Of a DNA stretch of 64,000 nucleotides, positions 33,251-46,807 are shown piece after piece; within the stretch, counting starts at the first letter, position 1; each line of letters opens with the position of its first letter. The notes under the pieces were generated by a model that saw nothing but the letters and a program-made list of their open reading frames with translations, was not told where the DNA came from and searched no databases. Source of the DNA: Epiperipatus broadwayi. Its lineage: Eukaryota > Onychophora > Udeonychophora > Euonychophora > Peripatidae. The position numbers were made by a program, and so were the translations under genes. The stretch is taken from NCBI GenBank assembly GCA_028023455.1, contig JAQFVV010000056.1, positions 1-64,000 of the forward strand, given 5' to 3'.

Positions 33251-33630
33251 ATGTTGAAAAACAAAAACTGCATCTTTAAAATAAGATGTGAATGTGAAAA
33301 GAAATATATTGGTAAGACCAGTTACCCCATCAAACAGCAATTGAAAGAACACAAACTAATAGTAAAAAAACAAACAGGGTCTGTAGTAGCAGACTGTGTA
33401 TATACTAAGAAACATATGTTCAATTGGGAAAATAAAAAAAATATTGGATAGAGAGAAAATGGCAAAAAGTAAACAATTTAAAGAAGTTGCTCATATGGTA
33501 ATGATAAATAATCCTATAAAAGAAGTATGGCAATATATAATGTCTGAAAACCTCTAATTTTGCTCTTAGAAAAAGATATTTAAAAAAAGTACAGGAATCA
33601 GAAGAATTTAAACCAAGACTCATAGATAAT
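33251..33630 (+). pseudogene. GIY-YIG endonuclease relic of a Penelope-like element
   Basis: Penelope-like retroelements end in a GIY-YIG nuclease that cuts the insertion site. The 66-codon frame at 33251-33451 gives CIFKIRCECEKKYIGKTSYP, in which the second half of the signature, YIG, is intact, the first (usually xxY) reads CIF, and the Cys-x-Cys of the animal PLE subtype is present. It continues IKQQLKEHKL (the family has R..R..EH here, so the usual catalytic Arg position is Gln). Then come a VVADC segment where the family has a conserved xVAEH, and FNWENKKNI before a stop. After that stop the same protein continues (DREKMAKSKQFKEVAHMVMI and NPIKEVWQYIMSE) to about 33560, then decays. No RT domain is seen upstream. 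It is a short, dead 3' fragment. Confidence 0.68.
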
Positions 33631-36600
33631 TATATAAAATTTCTACTGACTACTGCCTTTGACAGAATAACTCATTTGATTAGTGTATTGTCTTAACATT
33701 TGATATTCAAGAATCTAAAGGTAAATGTTCATCTTCTATGCTAGTATTGTCACATAAACTTTTTACATTCATTATTATTACATAACTACTTTAGATAAAA
33801 TCATAAATGATTTTTACTAATCATCTATAAAACTAGTGGTTATCGTACCATTTCTAGATCAGACTTTGAAAAATAAATGGAATTTATATATTACTATATT
33901 CCAATAAATACATTTAATTAAAAGGTCTTTGTAATATAATGATAATGCTCATGGTCTGGATTTATATTTGATCTGACTAAAATTTGAAACTTTTTTAAAG
34001 CTCCTGCCAGAGATAGGTTTTCTTCAGATAGCCAGCCCATAACCAATATAGCTAACATATGTTGGTTAGTAAATTGATGTCTAACTATTCTTAACTAGAG
34101 ATTAAAACAAAAATGGAAAACACCAAACTTTCATCATTTATAACCCAGAATAATTTTTGCTCTGCAATGAACTATTTAAAAAACTCATAACTTTTTTACT
34201 AATAAATTTGAAACAGGCCTTCATATTCAGAACAAAAGAGATTAGGTTTTTGCAAAACTCTTGATTTATAGACAGAAAAATTCTAAACAGAAACTTTCAG
34301 CAGACAATAATCTTTATAATATAATAAGTTCATGGAGCTATTGCAATGATTATTTCCTTTCGTTCATTGTTTTTGTTAATAGAAATTTGATCAATAATTT
34401 GAAAACAAACTTGTATTTATTTCGATTGTTTTTTTTTTTTTAATAAAGATTAACACTATAAAATTACTGCTAATTGATGGGGAACTTTGTAAATAAAGGC
34501 TCTCCGAATGCAGGACGCTTTATGTTTTATCAAATTTGTTTATATAACTCATCATTTTTAAATTTTCACAAAATCTCATAATAATATAAATCATACTTTT
34601 CTAATTTTATTAATATTTTACTATTGTAAAATTTAGAGGAGTTGTCTGAATATAAAAATATGCAGGCGATATGTTGACCTTAATAATATTGAAATAAAAT
34701 ATTCTAAAAAAAATATTAAAAGAGATCTTAAAATTAATGTGTGCAAAAAATGCATTAGCAGCTAATGTATGCTTAAATGTGTGCATGCATTTAAGTGAAT
34801 ATAAATTTAGCATATGTATTAAAGTGTTCATAAATCATATTCCATTAAATTTCTATCTTAAAGAAAATTTAATTACCATTTTTTAGAATTTATTTACTTT
34901 ATATAAGTATTTATAAACTTATTTTTTTAATTAAATGAAATTTATTTTCGAAAAATTTAAATTAGAATTAATAAATTTCATTTGTTTTTATTATTACCAT
35001 TATTATTTTTAATAATTAAAATTTAATTAGTTTGAAAATACAATCTATTTATAATTTTATTTTGGAGTCGATTTTTATGTTTAAATATTATAAATCCTAT
35101 TCATTAATCATTAGTTTTTTTTTCCTAACAGTTAAGTGCTTCTAGTGAGAATACTTTATATTTGCTGTTATATGCTTTAATTCCCTGTACCTCTATGTAT
35201 CAATGTTTCAGCTTAATTAATCTAATAAAAATAAAATTTTGTCATTTTTTACACTGTCTTTTTCTCAACTACCTCTTTGAATAAATTGAGATTTTAATAT
35301 ATTATCTAAAGTAGGCAATATTCTGGCCTTATTTTGAGGTAATCAGACCTTTCTATTAGTCATTTAATATCATTTGATTATTTTCTTTATCCATCTTATT
35401 TTATCATCATTTCTCAGCAACTTCTGGTCTCCTAGATAAAATAATTCAAATCTATATATATGATTTAATACAATCAGCTACATATAGGAATTTATTATAT
35501 ATTTCATGTGAAGGGATAGACCTACTTATTTTGAGTCAAAATGTCATTTCTCAATGAAATCTTGTTTGCTATAGCTGTTTTTCCATACAATTTATACTTC
35601 TAGCATTTATTTGACCTAATTATTCAAAATGATTATCTTCCTTTAATTTATTTTAATGTGAATATCTTTATGAATTTAGATATTCTATTGATCTTTTTAA
35701 TATTACTCTTTTTACCTAATTTTAATGACAATATTGTAAGTATTAACTGGAGTTTACAATCATAAACATTTTTACAAAATTTATTTTGAAAATTTTAAAT
35801 ATTTTCCTCTATTTTATTATTAATTTCCTCCAATAAAAATTGATTGAATAAAATTGAAATATATTTTAAATCATTTATTATGTACTCTGTATCTTATTTC
35901 TCCCTTCATTTGTGTTTGAGAAAAAAACTTAACATATACATAAAGCATATACACAAAATAATCTTAAACATTCTATTGTAATAATGAGATTTCATCCCAT
36001 TTTTCCAAGAAAAGTAGTTAAAAAGAAAATAAATTATTAGGCTATCAAATTCCTGAAAGTGATGATTTTAGTTTTTTCATTATTATTTGAACCCACTATC
36101 TAATATGTAATTAGATGGTATATTTGATTAGCTGAATCTCAGATAATAGATAAATCATAAATTTGTTTCAAAATTATCAGTTATCTAAAAACTTCAAATT
36201 TTATTCAGTTTTGTACTCCAAGTCAAAAGCTTAACCAACAGCTGTATTAACCAGTATGTATTATACTGTATTCGACTTTTTAATATTTACATATATATTA
36301 CATTATATAAGAAATCATGATTGTCATAAAACAATCATTTGCTTCTCATTACTATATTGTTTTTAAAAATCATCTAAATTTATAATAATCTTCTATAACA
36401 TGTTTATTTATTTATTTCTATATTTTTAATGGTTATAAAAAACATACATATAAAAATGTTTGATGATAAGAATTCTTTCATCAGAAATCAATTTTCTTTA
36501 AAAATTTCAAAAACTATACTTACTATATAATTGTATATCTAAACAAAAATATTCTCAAATAACTTTATACATCTTATGTCATCTTATAAGACTTTATAAC

Positions 36601-38627
36601 CACTTATCAATAATAATAGATGATCTAAATTCATACACTGATTGCAACAAGTTTTTTTTTACCCTCATTACAAATGATATGTATCAAATAGTAATTTCTA
36701 TGCAGTTGCTTAATTTAAACTATATCTATCTGATATAATACTGATACATATATATATATATTGTAACCAGCTGGCTAAATTACTGCATTAGAAATAATTT
36801 TATAGTTGGCAGCAAATTCTTCAGGTATAGTTTAGGGTTATTATAGTAATGGAAAAAATAATATTAAATTTTCGGAAGTTTATTTTCTAATAATGAATCT
36901 TTATTTAACTAAATATTTTAAGTCCCAACATGATAGCATGAGAATTCTCAAATATTAAATTTGTTAAATAATAATATGATTTTAATATGGAAATATTTTA
37001 ATAAGTTATAAATGACTGCTCAAGGGAGAGAAACTATAAAAGATTAAAAACAAGTTTTTTAACTTTCTCTTCAGTAATTATAATTAATTAGTAAACTATG
37101 AAAATGTACTAAAATAAAAATGAAAAATAATTTTATCTTTTTTGGAACTTATTTTTAAACTTTTTAAGTGAAATAAAGTTTTATTTTTAAAAATATTTTT
37201 AAAAAGAAAAAAAAAGATTTTAATGCTTTTGGTAAATTTATTTCTAAATACAGTTGTTGTTTTTCTTTTCTCTTTATTACTCTTCATTACAGAAAATCAA
37301 ATAAGTGTAAAATAACTGATTAATTTATTTTCCTTTTTGCAAAAAAAAAATTTTAATTAGAAAGAAATGCCAAGAATTTTATGATGTTAATTTAAGTTCA
37401 TGACTTGTTTTTCAATGTCAAAGTTTAAAGAGAGAATTTGTAGAAAAAAAATTTATTGACTGTTATAAAAATTATCAGGTTAAAGACAGATAATTGTTCT
37501 AGAAATAATAATAGGAATGAGAATAAATCAGAAGACCAAAATATCTTATAAAAATATTCATAACTTAGCTGTTGAAGAGAGAGATAATCTAGCTGATAAA
37601 AAGAAGTCTTTATCAAGCTATTGCATAGAACAGCAGAAGTTTTAACCAAGCTTTTGGCATATTATGAGTTTAGTCAGAAAAATGGTTTTTACCATGAAAA
37701 CGGTGTGATAAATTCAGCTAAAATCTAGACATCATCATCCTCCATGGTTACCACCTAAAATTATCTGCAACCTTGTATTCAATCAAAAGCATGGCTCTGT
37801 ATATAAGAACTGAAAATATTAGTGGAAAGAAATGGATAAAATTTTCTATTTTGTAACCTGAAAATGCTGCAACCCAATAAAAGGACAAATTGACCATGTA
37901 CATGTCTGGAAGCCTTCAAGAAAAAACTAATTTGGAAAAAACTGAAATCTGTAACTGGAAAGAACACAGAAATTAAAGCCATGGTTATAGATATCTTTTG
38001 TATGTGACCACTAAATTTTCATTTATAGTAAAGAAAAAAGATTCTATTGTAAGAATTGATCATTTAAATTCTTTTCATTAAGTTAATATTTTTAAATTGT
38101 AAAACTTTTTTTTAAAATCCAGTTAATTTTTCCTTCAAAACCATAAAATAGTTTTTAGTAAATTTAATTTTTTTTAAACATGTTTTTCTCTATTCATTCA
38201 TTTTCCCTTCCAAAAACTTAATTAACCTAAATAAAAGCTTGCTATCTTTGATTTTGAAAATGTTTGCCAACTTTTACTTATTTAAAAAAAATAATTTAAT
38301 TAAATAAAAGTTAATTTATGAACAGAACTGATTAATTATAATTTTTATGAAAATATATTTTTGATGAAATGAATGTTTAAATTTTCATACTATTATGTCA
38401 TTTTTTTGATAATTATTAATCAATTAGTCATTAAATAATTATTTTAAAAATATTTTTAGTCTTAATTAGTTTATTCTATCCAATTCCTGCTTTATAAATT
38501 GCAGTGGAATGTGACTTCATTTCATGACAACTTAGTGTTCTAGGATTTTTAAATGATCCCAATAAAACTATTTACTTATTATATAGTAGTTTAAACTTAG
38601 GAACTATTTAAAGTGATTTATTTATTT
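33631..38627. other. AT-rich DNA, no gene seen
   Basis: No credible coding sequence. At 36748-36767 an (AT)n run ends in TTGTAACCAGCTGG, sharing TTGTAAC with other (TA)n runs in the window. Long A/T-rich frames (for example 37096-37649 on the minus strand) are low complexity. A weak tRNA-like 5' half may be present near 33935 but lacks a B-box. Confidence 0.6.
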
Positions 38628-39115
38628 ATCTCTTGCTCACCATAATAATTTATAGTACTCTTGCTTCCTGAGCTAGATTTTTGCATAAGTTATATGAAGT
38701 AGAGGTTTATATTTAGTGTTATGGACATCCAGATGATGATAATTCTGGCTGATGTAAAAAAGATATTCTTTAAACTCCATGCAATACATAGCATTTTATA
38801 TATTATTTCTTTAAAAATGTAGTTCATATTTGGCCAATACATTAATGGTACTAAGTGGCCAAAGCATTAATGATGATCAGGTTGTTTTAGTATTTCAGCA
38901 TTGTTTGACTTATTGTTGTAGTTTGATGGAGTATATGAATCCAAATAATTATTGTTTATATTCCTGCTCTAAGTTTGGCAGTGGTGAAATAATTAGCCAA
39001 AAACAAGTCACAAGATTAATTTATTTTTGATAATTCATGATAATTAATGATTATTATTTTTGTGTAATGCTGGTGAACTTATACTTAGTTCTGTGCTGAT
39101 ATCTCACAATCATTC
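38628..39115 (+). repeat. Dispersed ~490-bp repeat R, copy 1
   Basis: This is homologous to 58813-59345 in the same orientation. Shared landmarks in order: CTGAGCTAGATT; a GTAGTTCATATTTGGCCAAT/ATAGTTGGCCAGCGC block; ATTAATGGTACTAAGTGGCC against ATTAATGGCACTAAGTGACA; AGCATTAATGATGAT; and AATGATTATTATTTTT...CTGGTGAACTTAT near the end. The copies differ by many substitutions and indels, so both are old. No coding capacity is recognised and the class is unknown. Confidence 0.7.
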
Positions 39116-39427
39116 ATTTTATATTTAGTGTTATATTTTGTTTATTTGGGGATGATGATGGTTTCCCATTTCATAATTCATCCCTAAGGTAATATAGTGC
39201 TACAATTGGCTACCCAATTGTGAAACATTGTAACTTCAGCTTCTCTCTGATTAACCATTATTTGATTATTATAAAATCTTACTATGACCACATGGATTAT
39301 TTAATAAATATGCTTGTAACCCTTATCTTCTCTTGAATACATTCCTTTTTATATATAAAAAATAAAAACTATCAATATGAAGGAATATAGCCTGTTACAA
39401 TATGTGTATATAAGAAGACTTTAAATA

Positions 39428-40497
39428 CACCTGGGTCTCATTTTACGCGATAGATAGGTTCCTCAGAAAACGCGCAAACAAAATCATGCAAAAATAGATG
39501 TAACTTACATTGATAAAAGGGGGGATGTGGTCTGTGATTTTTCAAAATTTGCATAAAAGCAAAGCACCAACGTAAAATTACTTTAAAATTCGCACAAAAA
39601 AAAAAATAAGGAAATAAAGTATGACGAATAAAAAATTTCAAAATTGAAAAAAATTGATACAAGACAAACTTTTTTTAACTATAATATTTAATTTTATTCA
39701 AAATAATATATTTTCATGCATAATTTACAGTACAGTAATTTACATTTTTTATACACATTTTAATTATTATTGCTATTTGCCAAAATACACATTCGTTTGC
39801 AAACTGGTAAAAAGTCAGATTCTCACAAGAGGAAATACAACTAGCACCAAGTTCACTCTCATGTTGTGTTAATGGTTTTCTGTTGACAATGTAATTAGTA
39901 ATTAATCTTTGAGACAATGGTTTTATTAATTGTTTATGAACTTAGACTTATGATAATAAAAAGACATTTATTCACCACTGCTGGGAAAAATTTAATTAAA
40001 ACTAACAACTAAAAATTAAATTCTTATTTTTGTCTTTAATTTTCAATTCCATTTAAAAATCAAATTTCGTTTCACTGCTATTACTCATCTTTTAAAAATA
40101 TACTTGTGAACACTAAATAATTAATAATTGATTACATTCTTTTTTAAAAAGCAAAAACAGAATGTGATTTAAAACGCAAAATTAACATGTACAATGTTTG
40201 AACAAATTTACTTAAATAATCTTGTAAAATTTAATGTGTGTGTACATAAAATGTGGAAATCATGATTTTAATTTCATTATTGCATAAAATCTTGCTATTA
40301 TAAAGCACTGAAAATATTGAAATTACTAAGATGAAAGTCGAATTCCAATAATGTGCTATACTTTCAATATAACTTAAGTGCATGAAATTTATTATTTAAA
40401 GTAATAGTGCATTATTGGAGTTCAACTTCCGGTGAAACATAAATTGTGTAACTTCAAAATCATGTTAAATAAGTCCGCATAAAAAGAGACCCAGGTG
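39428..40497. mobile_element. pogo/Tigger-like non-autonomous DNA transposon
   Basis: The ends are CACCTGGGTCTCATTTTACG at the left and its near mirror at the right (reverse complement CACCTGGGTCTCTTTTTATG). The first 12 bases are identical and about 20 of 22 match. TA flanks both sides (39426-39427 and 40498-40499). Behind the left end, GATAGATAGGTTCCTCAGAA and GCGCAAACAAAATCATGCAA follow the base pattern of Tigger/pogo ends (TTTTACGCG...AGGTTCC...AAACGCG). The interior (1070 bp in all) has no transposase motif. An internal hairpin lies at 40337-40425. Confidence 0.72.
40337..40425. repeat. Internal hairpin in the Tigger-like element
   Basis: GTCGAATTCCAATAATGTGC (40337 on) and its near-complement GCATTATTGGAGTTCAAC (to 40425) form arms of about 26 bases around a 36-base loop. 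Confidence 0.65.
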
Positions 40498-40499
40498 TA

Positions 40500-42181
40500 T
40501 AAATTTAAAATAAAATTTTTGTATACTGGTATACAAATGTATCATAACAAAAGAATGTATGTATATGGAGGGTGGTGCAAAAGTTACAAGAGGATTTAAA
40601 CAATACATAATTTCTTTAAATTTAATGTTTATTTTTTTTTGTTTAGGGTTTTTAAAGTATATTCAAATAAAAAACAATAAATATATTATAAATAAAAAGA
40701 AAATGGCTATTATAAAAATAACAAGTTTTCTATATGTTTTGATAGATGGCCATGTAATCCAATATGGTTACAAAAATGCATTTGCAGGTTCAGTAGTTTG
40801 TTTCAGTAATTAAAATAGTGAATGTACACAAAAAATATATAACCAAATAGTAAAAAGATATTCATTTTTTGAAGACCAAAGAACTTTCTGCTTATGGTTA
40901 AAAATGTTTATCACAAAATATTATTAAAACAGAGTATAATGCTGATAAAATTAAAAAAGGTTGTGCCACTATCTGTGTCAAAAGAGAAAAGATTTCTATG
41001 CTACAAATTTTTGTGAAGAGTCCAATACACTTTTTTTTAAGGTTCATATCTTGTTTTACATTTTATAATCATTGATAACATATTTTATGACTTACCCTCT
41101 CCTATATTCACATATAAAGTTACTAAATTCAAATTGTAAAAATTTACATTTATAAATAATTATACATATATATATATGTGCGTGTATAACATACGATGAG
41201 ACAAAAGATGAAGTCGAAAGACAACAGAATGCTATGATTAAGTGCTAGCAATTGCTCTTCATCTGTAATAGTTTGCGGTAACTTGTCATCCTTAACACCA
41301 CAATATTTAGAGTTCCGGTTAAAGATGTAAGAAGTCTTTATATATATATATTATTAATTAAAAAGTTATTTCTAACGGCATATAAAATTTAATGTTCATT
41401 TCAATCACGATTGTTGAATGATTTCTTCTTCTTTAAAAAAAAAAAAAAGATAAAAGTTTGCATAAGATAATTGTTCTATTAGCTTTTATTGTAAAAAAAA
41501 AAAAAAATACATTTTTAAATTAAATAAATATTTTCTTATATCCATAACTAATTTAATAAAATTATTATAATAATGATATCAGACATTGAAATAAACCCAA
41601 GTTTTTATGCCAAAGAAATTTTAAAAATCAATACTTAATTTTTTTTAAAAAAGACTAATATTTGAATGTTTTTTTGTTTTTGCAAAGTTGCATAAGAGTT
41701 ATCGGCAGAAAATTTAATTTATATCAGAAATAATTATGCAGAAAATTATTTTTCATTTAAAATTAAATTAGCATTCGTAATTTACAAATACCTTTGTTAT
41801 TCTTCCTTCTCAGAAGTGATAGCTTCTGAATGAACATCTGTTGAGTTTTCTTGAAGACAAAATAATTGATTTATGTATGCATTAATTTACTACTTCTGCA
41901 GACAAAACAGAAATAATTGTTTTTATTCCCAACATGCAGTTAAATTCAAGACAGCAGTTAGTAATAAAAGATAGAGATAGTAAGAATTGCCCAGTTTAAA
42001 TTTAGGCTATCTTTTGTGCATAACTATTTAAAAATTGTAGATCATTTAAATGAAAGAACCAAGTGAACAAAAAATTACATATTAAATGGAATAATTATGG
42101 AGAGATGAAGAAATATTTGATATGAAAAATGAACCCTATTTGACTATACAAAAAAAAAAAAGATGGCAATTTGAAATATAT
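40500..42181. other. AT-rich DNA, no confirmed gene
   Basis: An 84-codon plus-strand frame at 40559-40813 has a hydrophobic stretch but no recognisable family, and I do not call it a gene. Its first bases, GGTGGTGCAAAAGTTAC, resemble a mariner terminal repeat, but I found no matching right end. An (AT)n run is at 41164-41178. A less AT-rich patch at 41200-41330 is unexplained. Confidence 0.5.
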
Positions 42182-42798
42182 AAAATTGTTACATTTTTAT
42201 TTATCATGGTCAAACTCACTCCACTCACAACTTTGACACCATCCACCTCAGATAAATATAATCATTTTCTAAACTAGAAATATATGTAGCACAGATAAAA
42301 ACTTTAAACCACAGTTAAAGATTAATATATCTGATTTTTTAATATTAAAGATACACACACATGGAGTTATTCACTTGTTTCTTTATCATGTGTAATATCT
42401 TTATAGATATATTAAACAACCTCCATACTTCCCCATTCTTTTAAATTCATATAAATACAATAAAAGACAAATGATCCCCAAGATGAATTTTATACTAAAT
42501 CAGCACTCATCAGTTGGCCCAGGTCACAATCTCTGATATATATCTCTATTATATGAAGAGGTATCAAAATTGTGAGTGGAGTGAATTTGACAATGGCAAA
42601 TAAAAATGTAACAATTTACTATAGATAAATACTTTTCATATAAGAGAAATATATGTGAGAGATAGTGACCTGGGCCAACTAATGAGTGCTAGTTCAGCAT
42701 GAAATGCATCTTGGGGATCATTTGTCTTTTATTGTATCTTTATTTATATGAATTTAAAAAGAATGGGGAAGTATGGAGGTTGTTTAATATATCTATAA
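42182..42798. repeat. Two interleaved inverted repeat pairs (order X, Y, x, y)
   Basis: Pair X: 42182-42240 (AAATTGTTACATTTTTATTT...) is the reverse complement of 42560-42617 at about 52 of 58 positions. Pair Y: about 42405-42535 (CAACCTCCATACTTCCCCAT, ... GATCCCCAAGATG, ... CAGTTGGCCCAGGTCAC) is the reverse complement of about 42645-42798. The arms are therefore interleaved and not nested, so both cannot form one simple hairpin at once. Part of Y (GATGAGTGCTGGTTCAGCAT-like) matches the dispersed repeats at 32.04 and 32.53 kb. No coding sequence. A likely origin is one repeat unit Y-X inverted next to another copy of it. Confidence 0.8.
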
Positions 42799-45700
42799 AA
42801 ATAAAAATAAAAAACAGAAAAATAAGTAACAGATGCAATAACTACATCAAGTAAAATACTATACTGCCAATGAAGAAATGGAAAGACTCTCAAACAATTA
42901 TAGATTCATTGTTTAAAAAACAAACATTAAAATAGATAGTTATACAAGTGATTATATATAAAGGAACCGATTACATATATATATGATATTAAAGCTATAT
43001 AGGAATTAAAGACATAAAATAAAATTTTAAAAATATTGAAAGTTAACAGAGGTTTGTTTTATATATACATATAATTATTTGATAGATAAATTTACCAAAT
43101 ACTGGTTCCTCTTGAAGCATTTTATATTTGCTTTCCCAAATTCATATATGGATAGCCATTCTGATAATTATATTTACCAAGGCAAATGTCCATTTATAAT
43201 TAGATGTAAACACAACCTCATTCTATAATTAACAATTTAATTTCATGAAGGAGAATTAATTTCTATTCACATTAATAATTTTATAAATAATCAAATATAA
43301 AATTTGTAAATACTAACTAAAATTAAATTATTAGTAACTATATTAAGGCTGTGTATTGACATCTGAGTATGATTGGACATTCATTCTCATTAATATCATT
43401 TATCAAATTGATTATCCTTATAAGAAGTGAGAGAGCAAATATAAATGTCCTCATTTATATTTGCAAAGTTAATTTGACAATAAAGAACACATTGATATAA
43501 TTAATATTTGGAAAATTCATGAATCCAGTAATTATATATATAATTGGTAATATTGTATTACTAATATAAATATATTTTAATTATTATTAAAATCCACTCC
43601 ATAAAATTTTGCATTCAAGCAAATAAGATGAATTTTAAAATATTTATAGCAAAGTAAACCAGAGAAAAATATTATAGAAAATTATAAAAAGATCCAATGA
43701 GTGTCTTATGAAAAAGACCAATTTTGTAAATATATTTTTTAGAAGATAAAAAATAAAGATCATACAAATTATTCTGCAATAATTAAAAATTTGAAATAAT
43801 ATTATGCAGATTTATGATATTGTCAAATTCTAAATAACATTTTCAGTGCAAGAAACTATGAGAATCATTATCTTGGGATGAATTAATGATATCACTAAGA
43901 AAATTAATATTGAAGGAGAATTGAACAGAACAAATCCAAATACTTTTTAAAGCATTTTTTGGAAAATATTTTCTCATTAAAATGAGAAACAAGAAGAGTA
44001 AAATTAAATGAGATTACCTATGTCATCAATATTTTGCACATGATGTAATTATTTTTTGCAAATAGTATTTCATTTCATAAACAGTATTACAAGAGCCATC
44101 AAATAAAACAAACAAAAAAAAGACTAACACATTAGTGTAAAAGAAAAATAAAGATTAATGATACTATATACAAGAAGCTAACAATTATGAATATATTAAT
44201 CAATTATTAATATGTATGATAATATAAAAGAAAACATTATTGAATTAAACTTTCATAAAGTGATTTTAATAGAAATAGTCACTAGTGGGAAAAAATCTAT
44301 ATGCTGGGAAAAAAAATTTAAGATCCTCACACTTTATGTGTAGAAGCTGAGATCCTTATTACAATTATGTCATGCAACAAAATATAGAATTTTACATTAA
44401 AATTTTTAAAAATAAGATAGATTGACATCAAAATGCATTGGCATTCATTTAAATTGTTTGCCATGTCTGAAAAAATTAAAAGAATGAAATTAAGCAACAA
44501 TGAACATATTTCTAAAAAAAAATGAAAATAGATGGACAAATAAAATTATAGAATGAATGCAAGAGATTATTAAATACTAAGAACATTACAATATATGGCT
44601 GAATAATAAAATTTTCTCAAAAGGCTATAAATTTGATACATTGTTTATCATTTCAGAAGGATCTTTATTTTGCAATGAGTTAATAAATAATTAAAAATAA
44701 TCATGATGCTAATGACATATAAGCACTTTTGTGATCATTCACAAATAGAAAATAAAAAGCATATTCATTTTTAAAAAATAAGATTTAAACCCATTACAAA
44801 ATAAAAGCAGAATTTTATTGCTGATCCTGCTAATTTATATTTCTATCTAAGCCTTTGCACAATGAAGTAATTCTTTTCAGCATTTATATGATATTTTTCC
44901 CAGAAATAAATTAATGTTCAAAAAGAGTTATCCATTCTAAAATGTAAAATAACAACAATGTAATAATTTATTATTTGGGTATTCATAAAAAAATTTCAAG
45001 TACTAAAAGTGTCCACTACTTTACAATTTCACCCAATTCATGCAAGTATGTTAAATATTTAAACTCTTTAAGCATATGAGAGTACATTGTGTATAGATAA
45101 ATATGGGGAGACTTTATGAGATTGCACTGCATAATGTAAACATTAAGGGCTTGTTTCAGACATTTATAATTTTTTTTAAAAATAAATATTGAAATCAATA
45201 GTAAGAATATCAGAATTAACACTGTTTTATATTCTGCACCTTTGAAAAATAATTTATTAGCTTTCTTACTGAATAGTTTTGCATTTGCCATAGCAATCTG
45301 CCAGTTAAATTTGAATCTAGTTATTGACCTTGATATAAAGTCATATGTTCACAAAAATTAATTTTTGCTATTAAAATGTTAATACAATTTAGTTATTTAA
45401 GTTTAATTATGGTTATGATCATTAACTTCACCTAGAATCATTAAAAATAGAGGATTTTCAAAAAAATTGTCAAAAAATTAAAAATTATGCACCAATTAAA
45501 TAAATATTAATTTCTTTATGTACTTTCTATACTGCAAAATTTATTCTTATCTTGCCAAAACCTCCTTATAGTTTCAACTAACTAGGAGTCTTCTTGAGAA
45601 CTATAACATATAAATATATATGAGCATGTAACATATATTATATAAACAATATGCAATTAAATATAATAAACTTTACAACTAGATGCCTGTCCATTAATAT

Positions 45701-46785
45701 ATATCTTTAAAAATAATTTAAATGTTTTAAATTTTAATGTAGTATAATAGTTTTGACTCTTACATAATAAATATAATTTATCATAATTTTTCTTCATTGT
45801 TGATTATATTGACTACAAACAAAATGTGCATATTATCAATCAATTGCAAATCAATTTACATTTGATAATTTATTTATTATCATGCTGAAGCTTCATTTTT
45901 GATTAATTAATAATTTAAACTATTATTATATCATGACATTCATTTATTTTATATTTACTTCACTCATATCAACAGTATACACAAGAGTTATTCATACTCA
46001 AAGTAACATAACTGACACTTTCTTCACACTTAAAGAAACTGTGTAACTATAAAACTGACTTTAAAAGAGTAGAGTTTGCAATACTTAATATGGAGTAAAG
46101 CTTTAATAATTAAAGTCATATTCAGAATTCAATGAATACCTATGAAATATATATTAAAAACACTTGAGAAACAAAATGTAAAGAAGTATTACAATGAAAA
46201 GTCTATTTCTAAATTTCTTAATATCATTAGAATGTTTTAATATGGATAGTATAAGAAAATATCCTCATTGATATTGATGTCTAATTACAAACTTTATCTA
46301 TAGACCAAAATCATTGACATCTTACTCTACTGTAAGTCACTGATAAAATACAGATAGTCAACCTGATATTTAAATACTTTTGACCAATAATAACATAATT
46401 AGAATAAAAAACATATGGTTAGTAATTGAGATATTTGAGCAGTCAAGTAGTATACTTCCAATTGATTTACAAAACAAAATTCTTCTTTTTTTAATTTTAT
46501 TTATCTATAAACCTGGTAACTTTAATTCTATACTATTATTGGTATTCTACTATTTTCCTCAATTATACAACATATAGCTACAACAATTGAAATAACAAAT
46601 TTATATAATGTCACTTGAAATTTATAATAAATAGCAACAACAAAAAAAGGAATTATGGACTGAATATTCATAGAAGTGTGGCACATAGAATCAGATCTGC
46701 AAATAAGCTAAATAAGTTATAGCTCATTGATTTGCCACTTTAGAGTGAGGCAAAATCTTTATCAATACATATTAATATATATTTT
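42799..46785. other. AT-rich DNA, no gene seen
   Basis: No coding or RNA feature is recognised. The frames at 44327-44539 and 45016-45291 on the minus strand are low-complexity with no motif. Confidence 0.6.
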
Positions 46786-46807
46786 GGTACTTGTGTACTA
46801 TTCCTAT

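Noticed and set aside
33935-33985. tRNA-like 5' half (ATATAATGATAATGCTCATGG)
   Set aside because: No B-box, no acceptor stem pairing and no anticodon stem that I could fold.
37096-37649. Lys/Phe-rich minus-strand frames
   Set aside because: Low-complexity translation of A/T-rich DNA with no motif and no sign of coding constraint.
40559-40813. 84-codon plus-strand open frame with a hydrophobic stretch, and GGTGGTGCAAAAGTTAC at its start resembling a mariner end
   Set aside because: No family resemblance in the protein, Lys/Ile/Asn-rich composition as expected by chance in this base composition, and no matching right-hand inverted end found.
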